A stretch of DNA of 64,000 nucleotides from Gilvirhabdus luticola (GTDB lineage Bacteria > Bacteroidota > Bacteroidia > Flavobacteriales > Flavobacteriaceae), in NCBI RefSeq assembly GCF_032583975.1, contig NZ_JAWHTF010000006.1; one strand, given 5' to 3'. Below the pieces are notes generated by a model. That model was not told the origin of the DNA, searched no databases, and was given only the letters and a program-made list of their open reading frames with translations. The position numbers were made by a program, and so were the translations under genes. Shown here in pieces: positions 25,230 to 33,950 of the stretch (the stretch's first letter is position 1; each line of letters begins with the position of its first letter).

Positions 25230-26546
25230 TCAATTTACAGTCACTTGAACATCATTAGATTCTTCTTCTTCACCTTCTACTTCTTCTTTCTTAATTTTTA
25301 CTTTACTTCCTATCTTAAGAGATTTTGTAACTATATTGTATGGTCCAGTAATAACTTCATCTCCTACTTCAAGACCTCTTAAAATTTCAATATTAGAATC
25401 GTCTTGAATTCCAGTTTCAACTACCTTCAGCTTTGCTATTTCTCCTTCTTTTACAAATACACATTCAAATTTCTCGTCGACATTACTTTGAGAACTTGTT
25501 GTTTTAGTATTTGAAGTATTACTGGCAGTCGTATCTGTTTTAATGACTACAGCACTAATTGGTATAGCAATAGCATCTTTGCGTGTATTAGTGATAATAT
25601 CTGTTGTAGCAGTCATTCCAGGTCTAAAAGGTGAATAATGTTCTGGTTTACCTTCAATCAAATCTAAATAAGATTCTTTCAAAATTCTAACTTTTACTTT
25701 AAAATTAGTAACCTGATCTGATGTTAAATTACCATAAGCCGAGTTGGCAATCTCGGTCACTAAACCTTTAAATTCCTTTTTAAGATATGCATCAACTTCA
25801 ACAATTACTGAATCACCTAACTCAACTTTAACAATATCATTTTCATTAACATCTACCTCAACTTCCATGTTATTTAAGTTTGCTATACGTAAAATCTCAT
25901 TCCCCATAAACTGCTGCGTTCCTAGGGCACGATTACCTATTTCGGCATCCAATTTAGAAATAGTTCCAGATATTGGAGCATAAATACTAGTTCTGTTCAA
26001 ATAATTACGGGCTTCATTCAATGAAGCATTAGCACTTTGAACTGCAAAGTATGCTGATTGTTTATTAGCTTCAGCAATTTCATATGCTGAAACAACATTA
26101 TCCCAATCAGCTTTGGATATGACCCCTTTTTCAAATAGATTCTGATTTCTATTATATGTTGATTTTGCTTCTTTAAGTGTTGCCTCTGCTTGATTTAAGC
26201 CAGCTCGCATATTCTGCAAAGTAGCTTCCGCTCGATTCAAACTAGATTGATAAATATCCGGATTTATTTTTACCAAAAGATCACCTTTCTCAACTTGCTG
26301 TCCCTCTACAATATGAAGTTCAATAATTTCTCCTGAAACATCACTTGAAATTGTAACTTCAACTTCTGGTTGGATCTTACCAGTGGCAGATACTTTCTCA
26401 ATAATATCCATTTTGGATATTATTTGAGTGTAAACTTCTTTGTAGTTTCCATGATCACCAAACCATCCAGCCTTTTTCCCAGCTATTAAAAGCGCTAAAA
26501 CTGCTACAGTTGATAAAACAATGATGGTTAATTTTTTCTTGCTCAT
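25230..26546 (-). CDS. Periplasmic adaptor subunit (HlyD/MacA family), second copy
   Basis: The 438-residue membrane-fusion protein has one N-terminal membrane anchor (IIVLSTVAVLALLIAGKKAGW), a lipoyl-like half motif (VSGEIIELHIVEGQQVEKGDLLVKI), a long alpha-hairpin with NRNQNLFEKGVISKADWD, and a beta-barrel/membrane-proximal region. The C-terminus is acidic (EEVEGEEEESND). It bridges the inner-membrane ABC permeases to TolC. It is the last gene of a six-gene exporter operon, 5 bases after tolC, and is a second adaptor besides that at 27934-29094. Confidence 0.9.
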   Translation of the reverse strand: MSKKKLTIIVLSTVAVLALLIAGKKAGWFGDHGNYKEVYTQIISKMDIIEKVSATGKIQPEVEVTISSDVSGEIIELHIVEGQQVEKGDLLVKINPDIYQSSLNRAEATLQNMRAGLNQAEATLKEAKSTYNRNQNLFEKGVISKADWDNVVSAYEIAEANKQSAYFAVQSANASLNEARNYLNRTSIYAPISGTISKLDAEIGNRALGTQQFMGNEILRIANLNNMEVEVDVNENDIVKVELGDSVIVEVDAYLKKEFKGLVTEIANSAYGNLTSDQVTNFKVKVRILKESYLDLIEGKPEHYSPFRPGMTATTDIITNTRKDAIAIPISAVVIKTDTTASNTSNTKTTSSQSNVDEKFECVFVKEGEIAKLKVVETGIQDDSNIEILRGLEVGDEVITGPYNIVTKSLKIGSKVKIKKEEVEGEEEESNDVQVTVN

Positions 26547-26551
26547 TTTAT

Positions 26552-27883
26552 TTAATTAATATCCGTTATCGGTATTCCAAAATAAAATTCTAATACTTTA
26601 AGTTTAAATATATAATCATACTTGGTTCTTATCACTTCGCTTTGAGCTGCTTCAAATCTGTTTTGAGACTGGCTGTAATTAAAAGCATTCAATAATCCTA
26701 CATTATAACGTTCTTGAGAGTATTTAAATGCTTCTTCTCTAGCTTCTAGAGTTTTTATAGCTGCTTCATAGGCTTTTGATGCTCCTTTAGTATCATTATA
26801 TGCCTGATATATAGAGGTTTGAAGGTCTAAACTTGCTTGCTCTAGTCTATTTTTAGTTCGTTCAACATTCACTTGATTTCTTTTTACGTTGTTACTTGTA
26901 GAAAGCCCATTAAAAATAGGTACGTTTAATTGCAAACCAAGAGAATGACCTTTGTTATCTGATATTTGATCTTTAAAACTAGGAAGTGTTGGATTTAATT
27001 TATTATAAAAATAACTCGTCCCAAAGTTATAAAATCCTGTTAGTGAAGGATACAATGCTCCTTTATTTATTTTTAAATTTTGTTCGGCTATCTCAACACT
27101 TGTTTTTGCAATTTTTATATCATATCTCGTTTCTTTAGCTTTCTCAAAAATGGTGTTTGGAGATTCATTAAGAATTGAAGAAGGCGGAATTGTATACTCA
27201 ACATCCTCAATATCAAAATTTTCATAATCTTCAATTAGCATGATTTGTGCTAAATTTATTTTAGATATTTGTAGCGCATTTTCTGAATTTACTATTTGTT
27301 GTTCTTGCGACGCAATTGTTGCTTGAATTTCTAATAAATCTCCTTTTGGTAAGGCACCAGCTTCAACTAAATCAGTTGTGCGCTTAAACTCTTGACTAGA
27401 AATTTGCTGCTGACCTCTTAAAACTTTTAATTGTTCTTTATTGAAAAGTATTTGTAGGAATGCATTAGCAACAAACAGTGAAATATCATCTTTCATATCA
27501 TCCAACTGATATTGTCTTGACAATATCTCTAAATTAGCTCTATGCATTTGATTAATGTTTTGCCTGCCTCGAAATATATCAACATTAGTTCCTATCCCTA
27601 TTTGACTAGTTTGGGTTGTAGCATTAACATTTGTACCAGATACAGGATCTCCTGTAAGTCCAATATTCCATCTATGTGAAGAATTAAGATTGAGTGAAGG
27701 AAGAAAGTTACCAAAAGCATCTTTTTTATTCAACTCCGTTTCTTCTAAATCCAGTTCACTTTGCTTAACAGTAATATTGTTTTCTAATGCATATTCAACA
27801 CATTCAGGTAGCGTCCATTTTTTTACTTGAGCTTGAGATATAATTCCCAACAAAACAAAAAATATGATAAAGTTTTTTTTCAT
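26552..27883 (-). CDS. TolC family outer-membrane efflux protein
   Basis: The 443-residue protein has a signal peptide (KKNFIIFFVLLGIISQAQ) and two repeats of the outer-membrane efflux protein domain. The first contains LPECVEYALENNITVKQ. The second begins near residue 250 and ends with ERYNVGLLNAFNYSQSQNRFEAAQ, the typical TolC helix-strand signature. It forms the exit duct for the exporter. It is placed between two adaptor genes, 50 bases after the first and 5 before the second. Confidence 0.92.
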   Translation of the reverse strand: MKKNFIIFFVLLGIISQAQVKKWTLPECVEYALENNITVKQSELDLEETELNKKDAFGNFLPSLNLNSSHRWNIGLTGDPVSGTNVNATTQTSQIGIGTNVDIFRGRQNINQMHRANLEILSRQYQLDDMKDDISLFVANAFLQILFNKEQLKVLRGQQQISSQEFKRTTDLVEAGALPKGDLLEIQATIASQEQQIVNSENALQISKINLAQIMLIEDYENFDIEDVEYTIPPSSILNESPNTIFEKAKETRYDIKIAKTSVEIAEQNLKINKGALYPSLTGFYNFGTSYFYNKLNPTLPSFKDQISDNKGHSLGLQLNVPIFNGLSTSNNVKRNQVNVERTKNRLEQASLDLQTSIYQAYNDTKGASKAYEAAIKTLEAREEAFKYSQERYNVGLLNAFNYSQSQNRFEAAQSEVIRTKYDYIFKLKVLEFYFGIPITDIN

Positions 27884-27933
27884 AATTTAATAATAAGTCT
27901 ATGTAAATGATAAAGTGTTACAGAAAAATAAAA

Positions 27934-29094
27934 TTAATTCTGGGCATAACTTGGAATTCCTTGAATTTGATTCCAAACTTTTATTTTGTCTTTTTTGGTG
28001 ATGCCATTTTTTACTTCAACAAAAATGCCATCGCTAATACCAAGCTCAACATCTCGTCGTTCAAATTGCTGGTCTCCAGTTTCAATTTCAACAAATGGCT
28101 TTTTAGTTTCAGAATCATATTGCACCAATGCTTCTCTAATAGCCATGGCATTTTCTGCTTTTTCTAAAATAATAGATGCATTTGCACTTAAACCAGCTCT
28201 TATAAATGTAGAATCAATTTTTTTAATTGAGCCTTTAATTTCAAATTGTATAGCTCCATTCTCTTCAACACCTTTAGGCGCTATATAATCTAGAACAGCA
28301 TCAAATTTTTTATTTTGAATAGCACCTACTGTTATTTCGAGAGGTAAGCCTTCTTTTATTTTTCCAACTTCACTCTCATCAACTTTCCCTTCAAAAATCA
28401 TTTTCTTTACATCTGCTAACGAAGCTATTGAGGTTCCTTCATTAAAATTATTAGCTTCTATGACTTGATTACCCGCTTCTACAGGAACGTCCAACACCAT
28501 ACCGGAAACTGTAGCTCTGACTTGAGTTTGAGCAATATTGCCTAAACCACTAGTAGTACCAGTCTTAATGATATCATAGTTTTGTTTAGCAGAATTTAGA
28601 TTAATTCTTGCCTGTTCAACACTTTGCTTGGTTTGCAAATAGGTATTATTAATGGCTTCAAAATCATTAGCAGAAATAACCCCTTTTTCAAATAATGCTT
28701 TCTGACGGTCGTAATTTGCTTGTTGAGTTTCTAGATTTATTCTGGCAGTTTGTAATGCTGTTTGATTGCTTGCAATACTATTTTGGGCACTTGCCAGTGA
28801 AGACACATTAGGAATAACTCTAATTTTTGCTATTAAATCACCCGATTTAACATATTCTCCAGCCTCAATATAAACTTCTTCTACAACACCCGAAATATTG
28901 GGTTTTATAAGTATTTCTTCTTTAGGAACGATACTTCCAGTTGCCACAGTTTTTACTACTATGGTCTGATCGGTAGCTTGTTCAGTAGAATATTTTATCG
29001 GGTTTTCTTTATTTTTTTGCCATAAATAAAATAGTGCCGCAGAAAATGCTATAACTATAAGGGATAATGTGATTATGGTTTTGGTTCTTTTCAT
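27934..29094 (-). CDS. Periplasmic adaptor subunit (HlyD/MacA family), first copy
   Basis: The 386-residue membrane-fusion protein has an N-terminal anchor (IITLSLIVIAFSAALFYLW), a lipoyl half motif (ISGVVEEVYIEAGEYVKSGD), a helical hairpin with YDRQKALFEKGVISANDFE, and the beta-barrel region. It lacks the acidic tail of the second adaptor. It follows the two permease genes by 21 bases and precedes tolC. Two adaptors in one operon may form a mixed hexameric channel or serve different assemblies; this is inference. Confidence 0.9.
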   Translation of the reverse strand: MKRTKTIITLSLIVIAFSAALFYLWQKNKENPIKYSTEQATDQTIVVKTVATGSIVPKEEILIKPNISGVVEEVYIEAGEYVKSGDLIAKIRVIPNVSSLASAQNSIASNQTALQTARINLETQQANYDRQKALFEKGVISANDFEAINNTYLQTKQSVEQARINLNSAKQNYDIIKTGTTSGLGNIAQTQVRATVSGMVLDVPVEAGNQVIEANNFNEGTSIASLADVKKMIFEGKVDESEVGKIKEGLPLEITVGAIQNKKFDAVLDYIAPKGVEENGAIQFEIKGSIKKIDSTFIRAGLSANASIILEKAENAMAIREALVQYDSETKKPFVEIETGDQQFERRDVELGISDGIFVEVKNGITKKDKIKVWNQIQGIPSYAQN

Positions 29095-29115
29095 TTTTTA
29101 TTTTCTAATTAAATT

Positions 29116-30384
29116 TTACTCTATTCTTAATGCATCAACTGGTTTCATTTTAGTGGCACTATTAGCAGGAATTAATCCAGCTAATAATCCTGAAACAACT
29201 AATATAATTAACGCCGTAAATATAACTGTCATATTTACGCTTGGATTTGAAAACATATCAACTGGGCCATTCATATCTAAAAGGTAATTCAATCCCCAAA
29301 TCACGAAAGCAGAAAAAGAAATACCTACCATACCAGATAATATGGTTAAAATAAGACTCTCTTGTAAAATCTGTCCTTTTATAGCCCAAGGAGAAGCTCC
29401 TAATGCACGCCTTACTCCTATTTCTTTTGTTCGTTCTTTAACTACAATAAGCATAATATTACTTATACCTATTATACCAGACATGAGTACTAATGCTCCG
29501 ACAAAATATCCAACTATGGTAAGTATTGTAAACAAACCATTAACACGTTCAAAACGTTCTGCTAAATCATTATGACCAATTGCACGGTCGTCTGTAGGGT
29601 CTATGGTATGTCTCGATTTTATTATGTTAAAAACTTGTTGTTTTATATCAGTAATAATAACATCATCTTTTGCCGTAATAGCCATCCAACCTACACGATC
29701 TCCTCTGTTAAAGGCCTGCCCAAAAGTAGTAAATGGAATATATACTGTACTGGCATCTTGCTCTCTATCTCCTTGCCCATTACTCTTTTTAAAGGTTCCT
29801 ATAACTTGAAAATTAACCCCATTGATTTTAATATAGCTACCCAAAACTTCTTCTCCTAAATCATACAATCCATTGACCACTCCTGTACCAATAACACAAA
29901 TCTTCCTATTTGCATTTATATCCGAATAATTCAAGAATCTACCTTCAGTAATATCCATTGGATCTTGATTTATGTATTCTGGATAATGACCGTAAATCTC
30001 AAATGCTCCTGTTTTAGTTCCCCGTATAACGTTATTAGACCCTCTAAAGCCACCTAGTTGATTAATTGGTGAAACATATAGAAGTCCTGGTACTTCAGAT
30101 TTTAAAGCTGCAACATCGTCTAGCTTAAAACTAAACCAGCGTCCTTTTGGATGTCCTTTATAAGATTTTGAAGTTCTTTGAGACCACATCCACATAGAAT
30201 TTGTAGCAAAATCTCCAAAATCTGCTGTTACTCCATTTTTAAGTCCATTGGTTAAAGCTAGCAATAAAACTAAAATGGTGATTCCCCAAAAGACGCCAAA
30301 TGCTGTTAAAAAAGTACGAAACTTATTAGCCGTTAAGGCCTGTAAAATTTCATCCCATCGGTCTTTGTTAAATTGACTATTCAT
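29116..30384 (-). CDS. MacB-type ABC transporter permease 2
   Basis: The 422-residue protein has the MacB architecture without a fused ATPase: one N-terminal membrane helix, a large periplasmic MacB-PCD domain (about residues 45-275), and three C-terminal helices (FtsX domain). The FtsX signature IMLIVVKERTKEIGVRRALGAS is intact. Its ATG overlaps the stop of permease 1 by 8 bases (ATGAATAG), so the two are coupled. The pair probably makes a heterodimeric permease with the separate ATPase at 31611-32312. Confidence 0.92.
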   Translation of the reverse strand: MNSQFNKDRWDEILQALTANKFRTFLTAFGVFWGITILVLLLALTNGLKNGVTADFGDFATNSMWMWSQRTSKSYKGHPKGRWFSFKLDDVAALKSEVPGLLYVSPINQLGGFRGSNNVIRGTKTGAFEIYGHYPEYINQDPMDITEGRFLNYSDINANRKICVIGTGVVNGLYDLGEEVLGSYIKINGVNFQVIGTFKKSNGQGDREQDASTVYIPFTTFGQAFNRGDRVGWMAITAKDDVIITDIKQQVFNIIKSRHTIDPTDDRAIGHNDLAERFERVNGLFTILTIVGYFVGALVLMSGIIGISNIMLIVVKERTKEIGVRRALGASPWAIKGQILQESLILTILSGMVGISFSAFVIWGLNYLLDMNGPVDMFSNPSVNMTVIFTALIILVVSGLLAGLIPANSATKMKPVDALRIE

Positions 30385-31618
30385 CTCTTAAAGCTTCTAT
30401 GGGTTTTATTTTAACCGCTCTAAATGCAGGAATAAAGCCTGCCAGAGTCCCTGCAAATACTAGTAAAAAAACTGTCGTTAGCGCTACATTAAAATTTACT
30501 TGAGGATATTTTAAGTAATCATTTTGAATTTGAGGACCAATGAGTTCTAACAATCCTAAACCAGCAATCAATCCAAATAATCCAGCAAACATTGTTACAA
30601 AGATTGCTTCTTGAAGAATCATCCCAATGATCGAGCTTGGTAAAGCTCCCAAAGCCTTTCTAATACCAATTTCCTTTGTACGCTCTTTAACAATAATGAG
30701 CATAATGTTTCCAACACCAACTATACCAGCTATAATTGTTCCTATCCCGACAAACCAAAATACAGCGGCAATTGTATCTACTAAAGCATAGATTTTGGCC
30801 GCATCTTCCAAAGTATTGTTAACTCTTATAGCGCTTGTATCATCTGGAGCAACTGAATGCATTAATTTGAGATCATCTTCAATGCCTTTAGCAATATTAC
30901 TTGACAGAATTACCGACTCATTAAAATTTTCGGACATTTTTGTTGTGAAGAGCATATTTCTAATGTTTCCACCTGCATTAAATACTCTTTGGGCAGTAGT
31001 AATTGGTATATACCCTATATTCTCTTCCCATCCTCCTGGATCATAGAACACGCCAACAACTTTGAAGTTGATGCCAAAAATGAGAACATTTTTATCTATA
31101 GGATCCTCATCTTTAAACAAATCCTTTTTAATGTTATTCCCAATAACAATTACTTTTTTGAATTCATCAATATCAGATTGATTGAGAAACCTACCATTAC
31201 TAATATCTGCATTTTCTATAAATTGATAATCGGGCACTGCTCCTCTTACATTATAATTTCCCGTTTCATTCTTATAAGTAATTGTAGAACCCCATCTTTG
31301 ATATAGCGGTGCTTTATACTCGATGTAATCATTATACTTTTTGGAAATTAAATTGAAATCATCATTTTTAAGTTGAATGTATCTTCCTGGGTTATTGCCT
31401 TTGTATTCTTTAGATGTAACACCAGTCCAGACTGTTATTGTATTGGTTGCATCTCTCTGAAATTCAGACTTCACTCCATTTTCAATTCCTTTACTAAATC
31501 CCAAAAGAATTACTAAAATAAAAATCCCTGAAGCTACAGAAAGTCCCGTTAAAAAAGTTCGAAGATTATTTTTCTTTAAGGTTTCAAATATTTCCTGCCA
31601 GCGCTCTAAATCAAACAT
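30377..31618 (-). CDS. MacB-type ABC transporter permease 1
   Basis: This 413-residue paralogue of permease 2 has the same fold: an N-terminal helix (TGLSVASGIFILVILLGFSK), a MacB periplasmic domain, and an FtsX C-terminal domain containing MLIIVKERTKEIGIRKALGAL. I set the start at ATG 31616-31618 (MFDLERWQEIFETLK), giving an 8-base overlap with the ATPase stop (ATGTTTGA). The upstream GTG at 31654 would overlap by 44 bases and adds a non-homologous 12-residue extension. Confidence 0.9.
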   Translation of the reverse strand: MFDLERWQEIFETLKKNNLRTFLTGLSVASGIFILVILLGFSKGIENGVKSEFQRDATNTITVWTGVTSKEYKGNNPGRYIQLKNDDFNLISKKYNDYIEYKAPLYQRWGSTITYKNETGNYNVRGAVPDYQFIENADISNGRFLNQSDIDEFKKVIVIGNNIKKDLFKDEDPIDKNVLIFGINFKVVGVFYDPGGWEENIGYIPITTAQRVFNAGGNIRNMLFTTKMSENFNESVILSSNIAKGIEDDLKLMHSVAPDDTSAIRVNNTLEDAAKIYALVDTIAAVFWFVGIGTIIAGIVGVGNIMLIIVKERTKEIGIRKALGALPSSIIGMILQEAIFVTMFAGLFGLIAGLGLLELIGPQIQNDYLKYPQVNFNVALTTVFLLVFAGTLAGFIPAFRAVKIKPIEALRDE

Positions 31619-32312
31619 TTTGTAGTACTCTTTTTTGAATAACTTTTTCGTCACTTACAATAACACCATCTTTAAGGTGTACAATGCGTTTTGTCATGTT
31701 TGCTATATCATACTCGTGAGTTACAACTAAAATGGTCTTTCCTTCATCATTTATGCCTTGTAACAATTCCATAACGTCATAAGAGGTTGTAGAATCTAAT
31801 GCTCCTGTTGGTTCATCAGCTAATAAAACTTTGGGGTTGCTCGCTAAAGCTCTTGCAATAGCTACACGCTGCTTTTGGCCTCCTGAAAGCTCACTTGGCA
31901 AATGTTCGGCCCATTCTATAAGACCAACTTTTTCAAGATAATACTCCGCTTTTTCAATACGCTCTTTGCGTTTTATTCCTTGATAATATAATGGTAATGC
32001 AACATTATCTAATGCATTTTTGTAGTTGATAAGATTGAAGGATTGAAAAACAAAACCAAGAAATTCATTTCTATATTTAGCGGCGATTTTTTCGTTCAAT
32101 TTTTTAATTGGAAAACCATCAAGGATATAGTCGCCAGAATCTGCTTCGTCCAGCATTCCTAAAATATTAAGAAACGTGGATTTTCCGGAACCTGAAGAAC
32201 CCATTATAGACACAAGTTCTCCTTCTTCTACTTCAAAATTTAAACCTTTTAAAACATGTAACTTGTTGGTCCCAACTTGATAAGATTTGTGCAAATCTTT
32301 TATTTGTATCAT
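31611..32312 (-). CDS. ABC transporter ATP-binding protein (MacB/LolD type)
   Basis: The 233-residue ATPase has Walker A GSSGSGKST (residues 38-46), a Q-loop FQSFNLI, the signature LSGGQKQRVAIARAL, Walker B VLLADEPTGALD and the H-loop VTHEYD. It drives the two MacB-like permeases encoded just downstream. It is first in the exporter operon (ATPase, two permeases, adaptor, TolC, adaptor). The promoter region carries a widely spaced inverted repeat. The substrate is unknown; such systems export antibiotics, peptides, siderophores or lipoproteins. Confidence 0.93.
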   Translation of the reverse strand: MIQIKDLHKSYQVGTNKLHVLKGLNFEVEEGELVSIMGSSGSGKSTFLNILGMLDEADSGDYILDGFPIKKLNEKIAAKYRNEFLGFVFQSFNLINYKNALDNVALPLYYQGIKRKERIEKAEYYLEKVGLIEWAEHLPSELSGGQKQRVAIARALASNPKVLLADEPTGALDSTTSYDVMELLQGINDEGKTILVVTHEYDIANMTKRIVHLKDGVIVSDEKVIQKRVLQNV

Positions 32313-32326
32313 ACTAGAAATGGTTA

Positions 32327-32384
32327 ATTCTTAACAAAGCAACATAAAACGTGCCACAATTTGTACTAACAAACTGTTAAGAAT
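32327..32384. repeat. Ten-bp inverted repeat upstream of the exporter operon
   Basis: ATTCTTAACA (32327-32336) is perfectly inverted at 32375-32384, with 38 bases between. It occupies the only non-coding gap upstream of the exporter ATPase gene. A near-match to the -7 box (TTGCTTTG, complement of 32335-32342) overlaps the proximal arm. It could be an operator with two separated half-sites, or a long-loop hairpin at the end of the preceding operon. No U-run follows. Confidence 0.45.
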
Positions 32385-32440
32385 TTATTTTTGATTGATA
32401 TTATTAAGACGATTAAAAAAATGAAGTGTTACAGTAAATA

Positions 32441-32671
32441 TTAATTTGATTTTGATTTTTTCACTTTGTAGAATTTCCAATAAATTATATATCCTAATCC
32501 TGCAACAAGAATATACGGAATTGCCATGAGATAAATAATCCCGTCATTTATTCCTTTTGCAGTTGACTGGCCTTGTTCACTTTCCAAAACAGCACGACAC
32601 ATAGCACATTGAGCTTCAGTATTTATAGCTAAAAGCATGAATAACATTATGAATAACATTTTTCTTTTCAC
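32441..32671 (-). CDS. Small exported membrane protein with CxxC, cytochrome-oxidase cluster
   Basis: The 76-residue product has a signal-like first segment (MLFIMLFMLLAINTEA), then C22xxC25 in QCAMCRAV immediately after the predicted cleavage site, a hydrophilic stretch, and one C-terminal membrane helix ending in a lysine-rich tail. The start is GTG at 32669-32671, which supplies the KRK charge expected before a signal segment. It lies 6 bases after the DUF420 gene and near SCO. A copper- or haem-related role in oxidase assembly is plausible, inferred only from CxxC and location. Confidence 0.78.
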   Translation of the reverse strand: MKRKMLFIMLFMLLAINTEAQCAMCRAVLESEQGQSTAKGINDGIIYLMAIPYILVAGLGYIIYWKFYKVKKSKSN

Positions 32672-32677
32672 TTTATT

Positions 32678-33217
32678 CTAATATTGATAATATGGTGAAA
32701 TTAAAATAAATACCAATACACCTGAAACGGCTACATACAACCATAAAGGGAACGTGATTTTCGCAATTTTCTTATGTCTTTCAATATCATTTGTAATTGC
32801 TCTAACATAGGTTATTAAGACAAACGGAATCACAAGAATAGATAATAAAATATGTGTTATTAAAATAAAGTAGTACATATATTTCAGAATTCCGTCTCCT
32901 CCAAACTTTGTTGAATCACTTGTCATATGGTAAGCAACATACATAACTAAAAATAATGCAGATAATAGAATTGCAATTTTCATCAATCTCTTGTGTAGAT
33001 TAATGTTTTTATTCTTAATAGCGAGAAATGCAAAAATCAATACAAAAGTTGTAATGGCATTTGTGGAGGCATAAATTGGAGGTAAAAACATTAACGGTTC
33101 TACATTTGGGATTTTAACACCAAACAAAACAGCAACAACCAATGGAATAAATATTGATAAAACAACTATTATTTTATTGTATTTATTTTGCTCTTTATTT
33201 ATTGATGTTTTATTCAT
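32678..33217 (-). CDS. DUF420 membrane protein
   Basis: The 179-residue protein has five hydrophobic segments and matches DUF420, a family encoded near haem-copper oxidase and SCO genes. Conserved histidines are visible in KRLMKIAIL-proximal NLHKRLMK, in YVAYHMTSD and in ILITHILLSIL, positions suited to haem or copper binding. Its ATG overlaps the SCO stop by 8 bases (ATGAATAA), so it is translationally coupled to SCO. A role in cytochrome oxidase assembly is inferred from family context. Confidence 0.87.
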   Translation of the reverse strand: MNKTSINKEQNKYNKIIVVLSIFIPLVVAVLFGVKIPNVEPLMFLPPIYASTNAITTFVLIFAFLAIKNKNINLHKRLMKIAILLSALFLVMYVAYHMTSDSTKFGGDGILKYMYYFILITHILLSILVIPFVLITYVRAITNDIERHKKIAKITFPLWLYVAVSGVLVFILISPYYQY

Positions 33218-33950
33218 TAAGTAGTTTTTCTATGTCTTCTTTAAGCATTGTTATTTCTTGCGTTTTACCATCGTCATCCATTTCTTCTGATTCTGAAATC
33301 ATGCCATTATAAAAAATAAGTGGATTTCCATCTTGAATTCTTGAACGAATAAATCCGTTTTTATCAATTAAAGCAAAGTTGCCTGAATGCTCAAAGCCAC
33401 CTACTACTTCACTATCTTCTGCTGTGTATAAATTAAATCCAACATTGGCTAACTCATATATTTTGTCTTTATCGCCAGTTAATAAATGCCAATTTGGGTT
33501 TGTAATGCCATATTTTTCGGCATAATCTTTTAAAACTTCACTAGTATCATAATCTGGGTTGATAGTAAATGAAGCTACACCAAAATTTTCAATGCCTTCA
33601 AACGTATTCTGAATCTGAACTAGATTCGAGTTCATTCTTGGACAAATGGTTGGACATGTTGTAAAAAAAAACTCAACTATATAAACCTTGCCTTCATAAT
33701 CTTTGTTGGTTATGGTTTTACCATTTTGATTTGTAAAGCTAAAATCTGGAACTTTTTTTGGTTCTCCATTTATGGTCAAGAATGCTAAATCTGATGTTTT
33801 CGAAGCCTGTTTTGAAATATCCTCACTTCTACTTTCTTCTCTGGAAATATCCTTATTACTTATTCTTTCTACTATTCTTGGAATAAAAATAATGCCAAAA
33901 ATCAGAATGATAAACGAAATTCCTATATATGAATAATTAGTTTTGCTCAT
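33210..33950 (-). CDS. SCO1/SenC copper chaperone
   Basis: This 246-residue thioredoxin-fold protein delivers copper to the CuA site of cytochrome oxidase. One N-terminal membrane helix (about residues 7-24) is followed by a periplasmic domain. The copper ligands are present: C99xxxC103 in TTCPTICPRMN and H188 in GGFEHSGNF. Its start overlaps the preceding gene by 14 bases and its stop overlaps DUF420 by 8 bases, so three genes are tightly coupled. Confidence 0.93.
   Translation of the reverse strand: MSKTNYSYIGISFIILIFGIIFIPRIVERISNKDISREESRSEDISKQASKTSDLAFLTINGEPKKVPDFSFTNQNGKTITNKDYEGKVYIVEFFFTTCPTICPRMNSNLVQIQNTFEGIENFGVASFTINPDYDTSEVLKDYAEKYGITNPNWHLLTGDKDKIYELANVGFNLYTAEDSEVVGGFEHSGNFALIDKNGFIRSRIQDGNPLIFYNGMISESEEMDDDGKTQEITMLKEDIEKLLNE

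Noticed and set aside
27986..28288. 100-residue plus-strand open frame opposite the first adaptor gene
   Set aside because: It is an antisense shadow of a well-supported gene with no start-region signal or known motif.
31619..31654. GTG start 36 bases upstream for permease 1
   Set aside because: It would overlap the ATPase gene by 44 bases and add a 12-residue segment not seen in permease 2. ATG 31618 gives the same 8-base overlap as the next junction.
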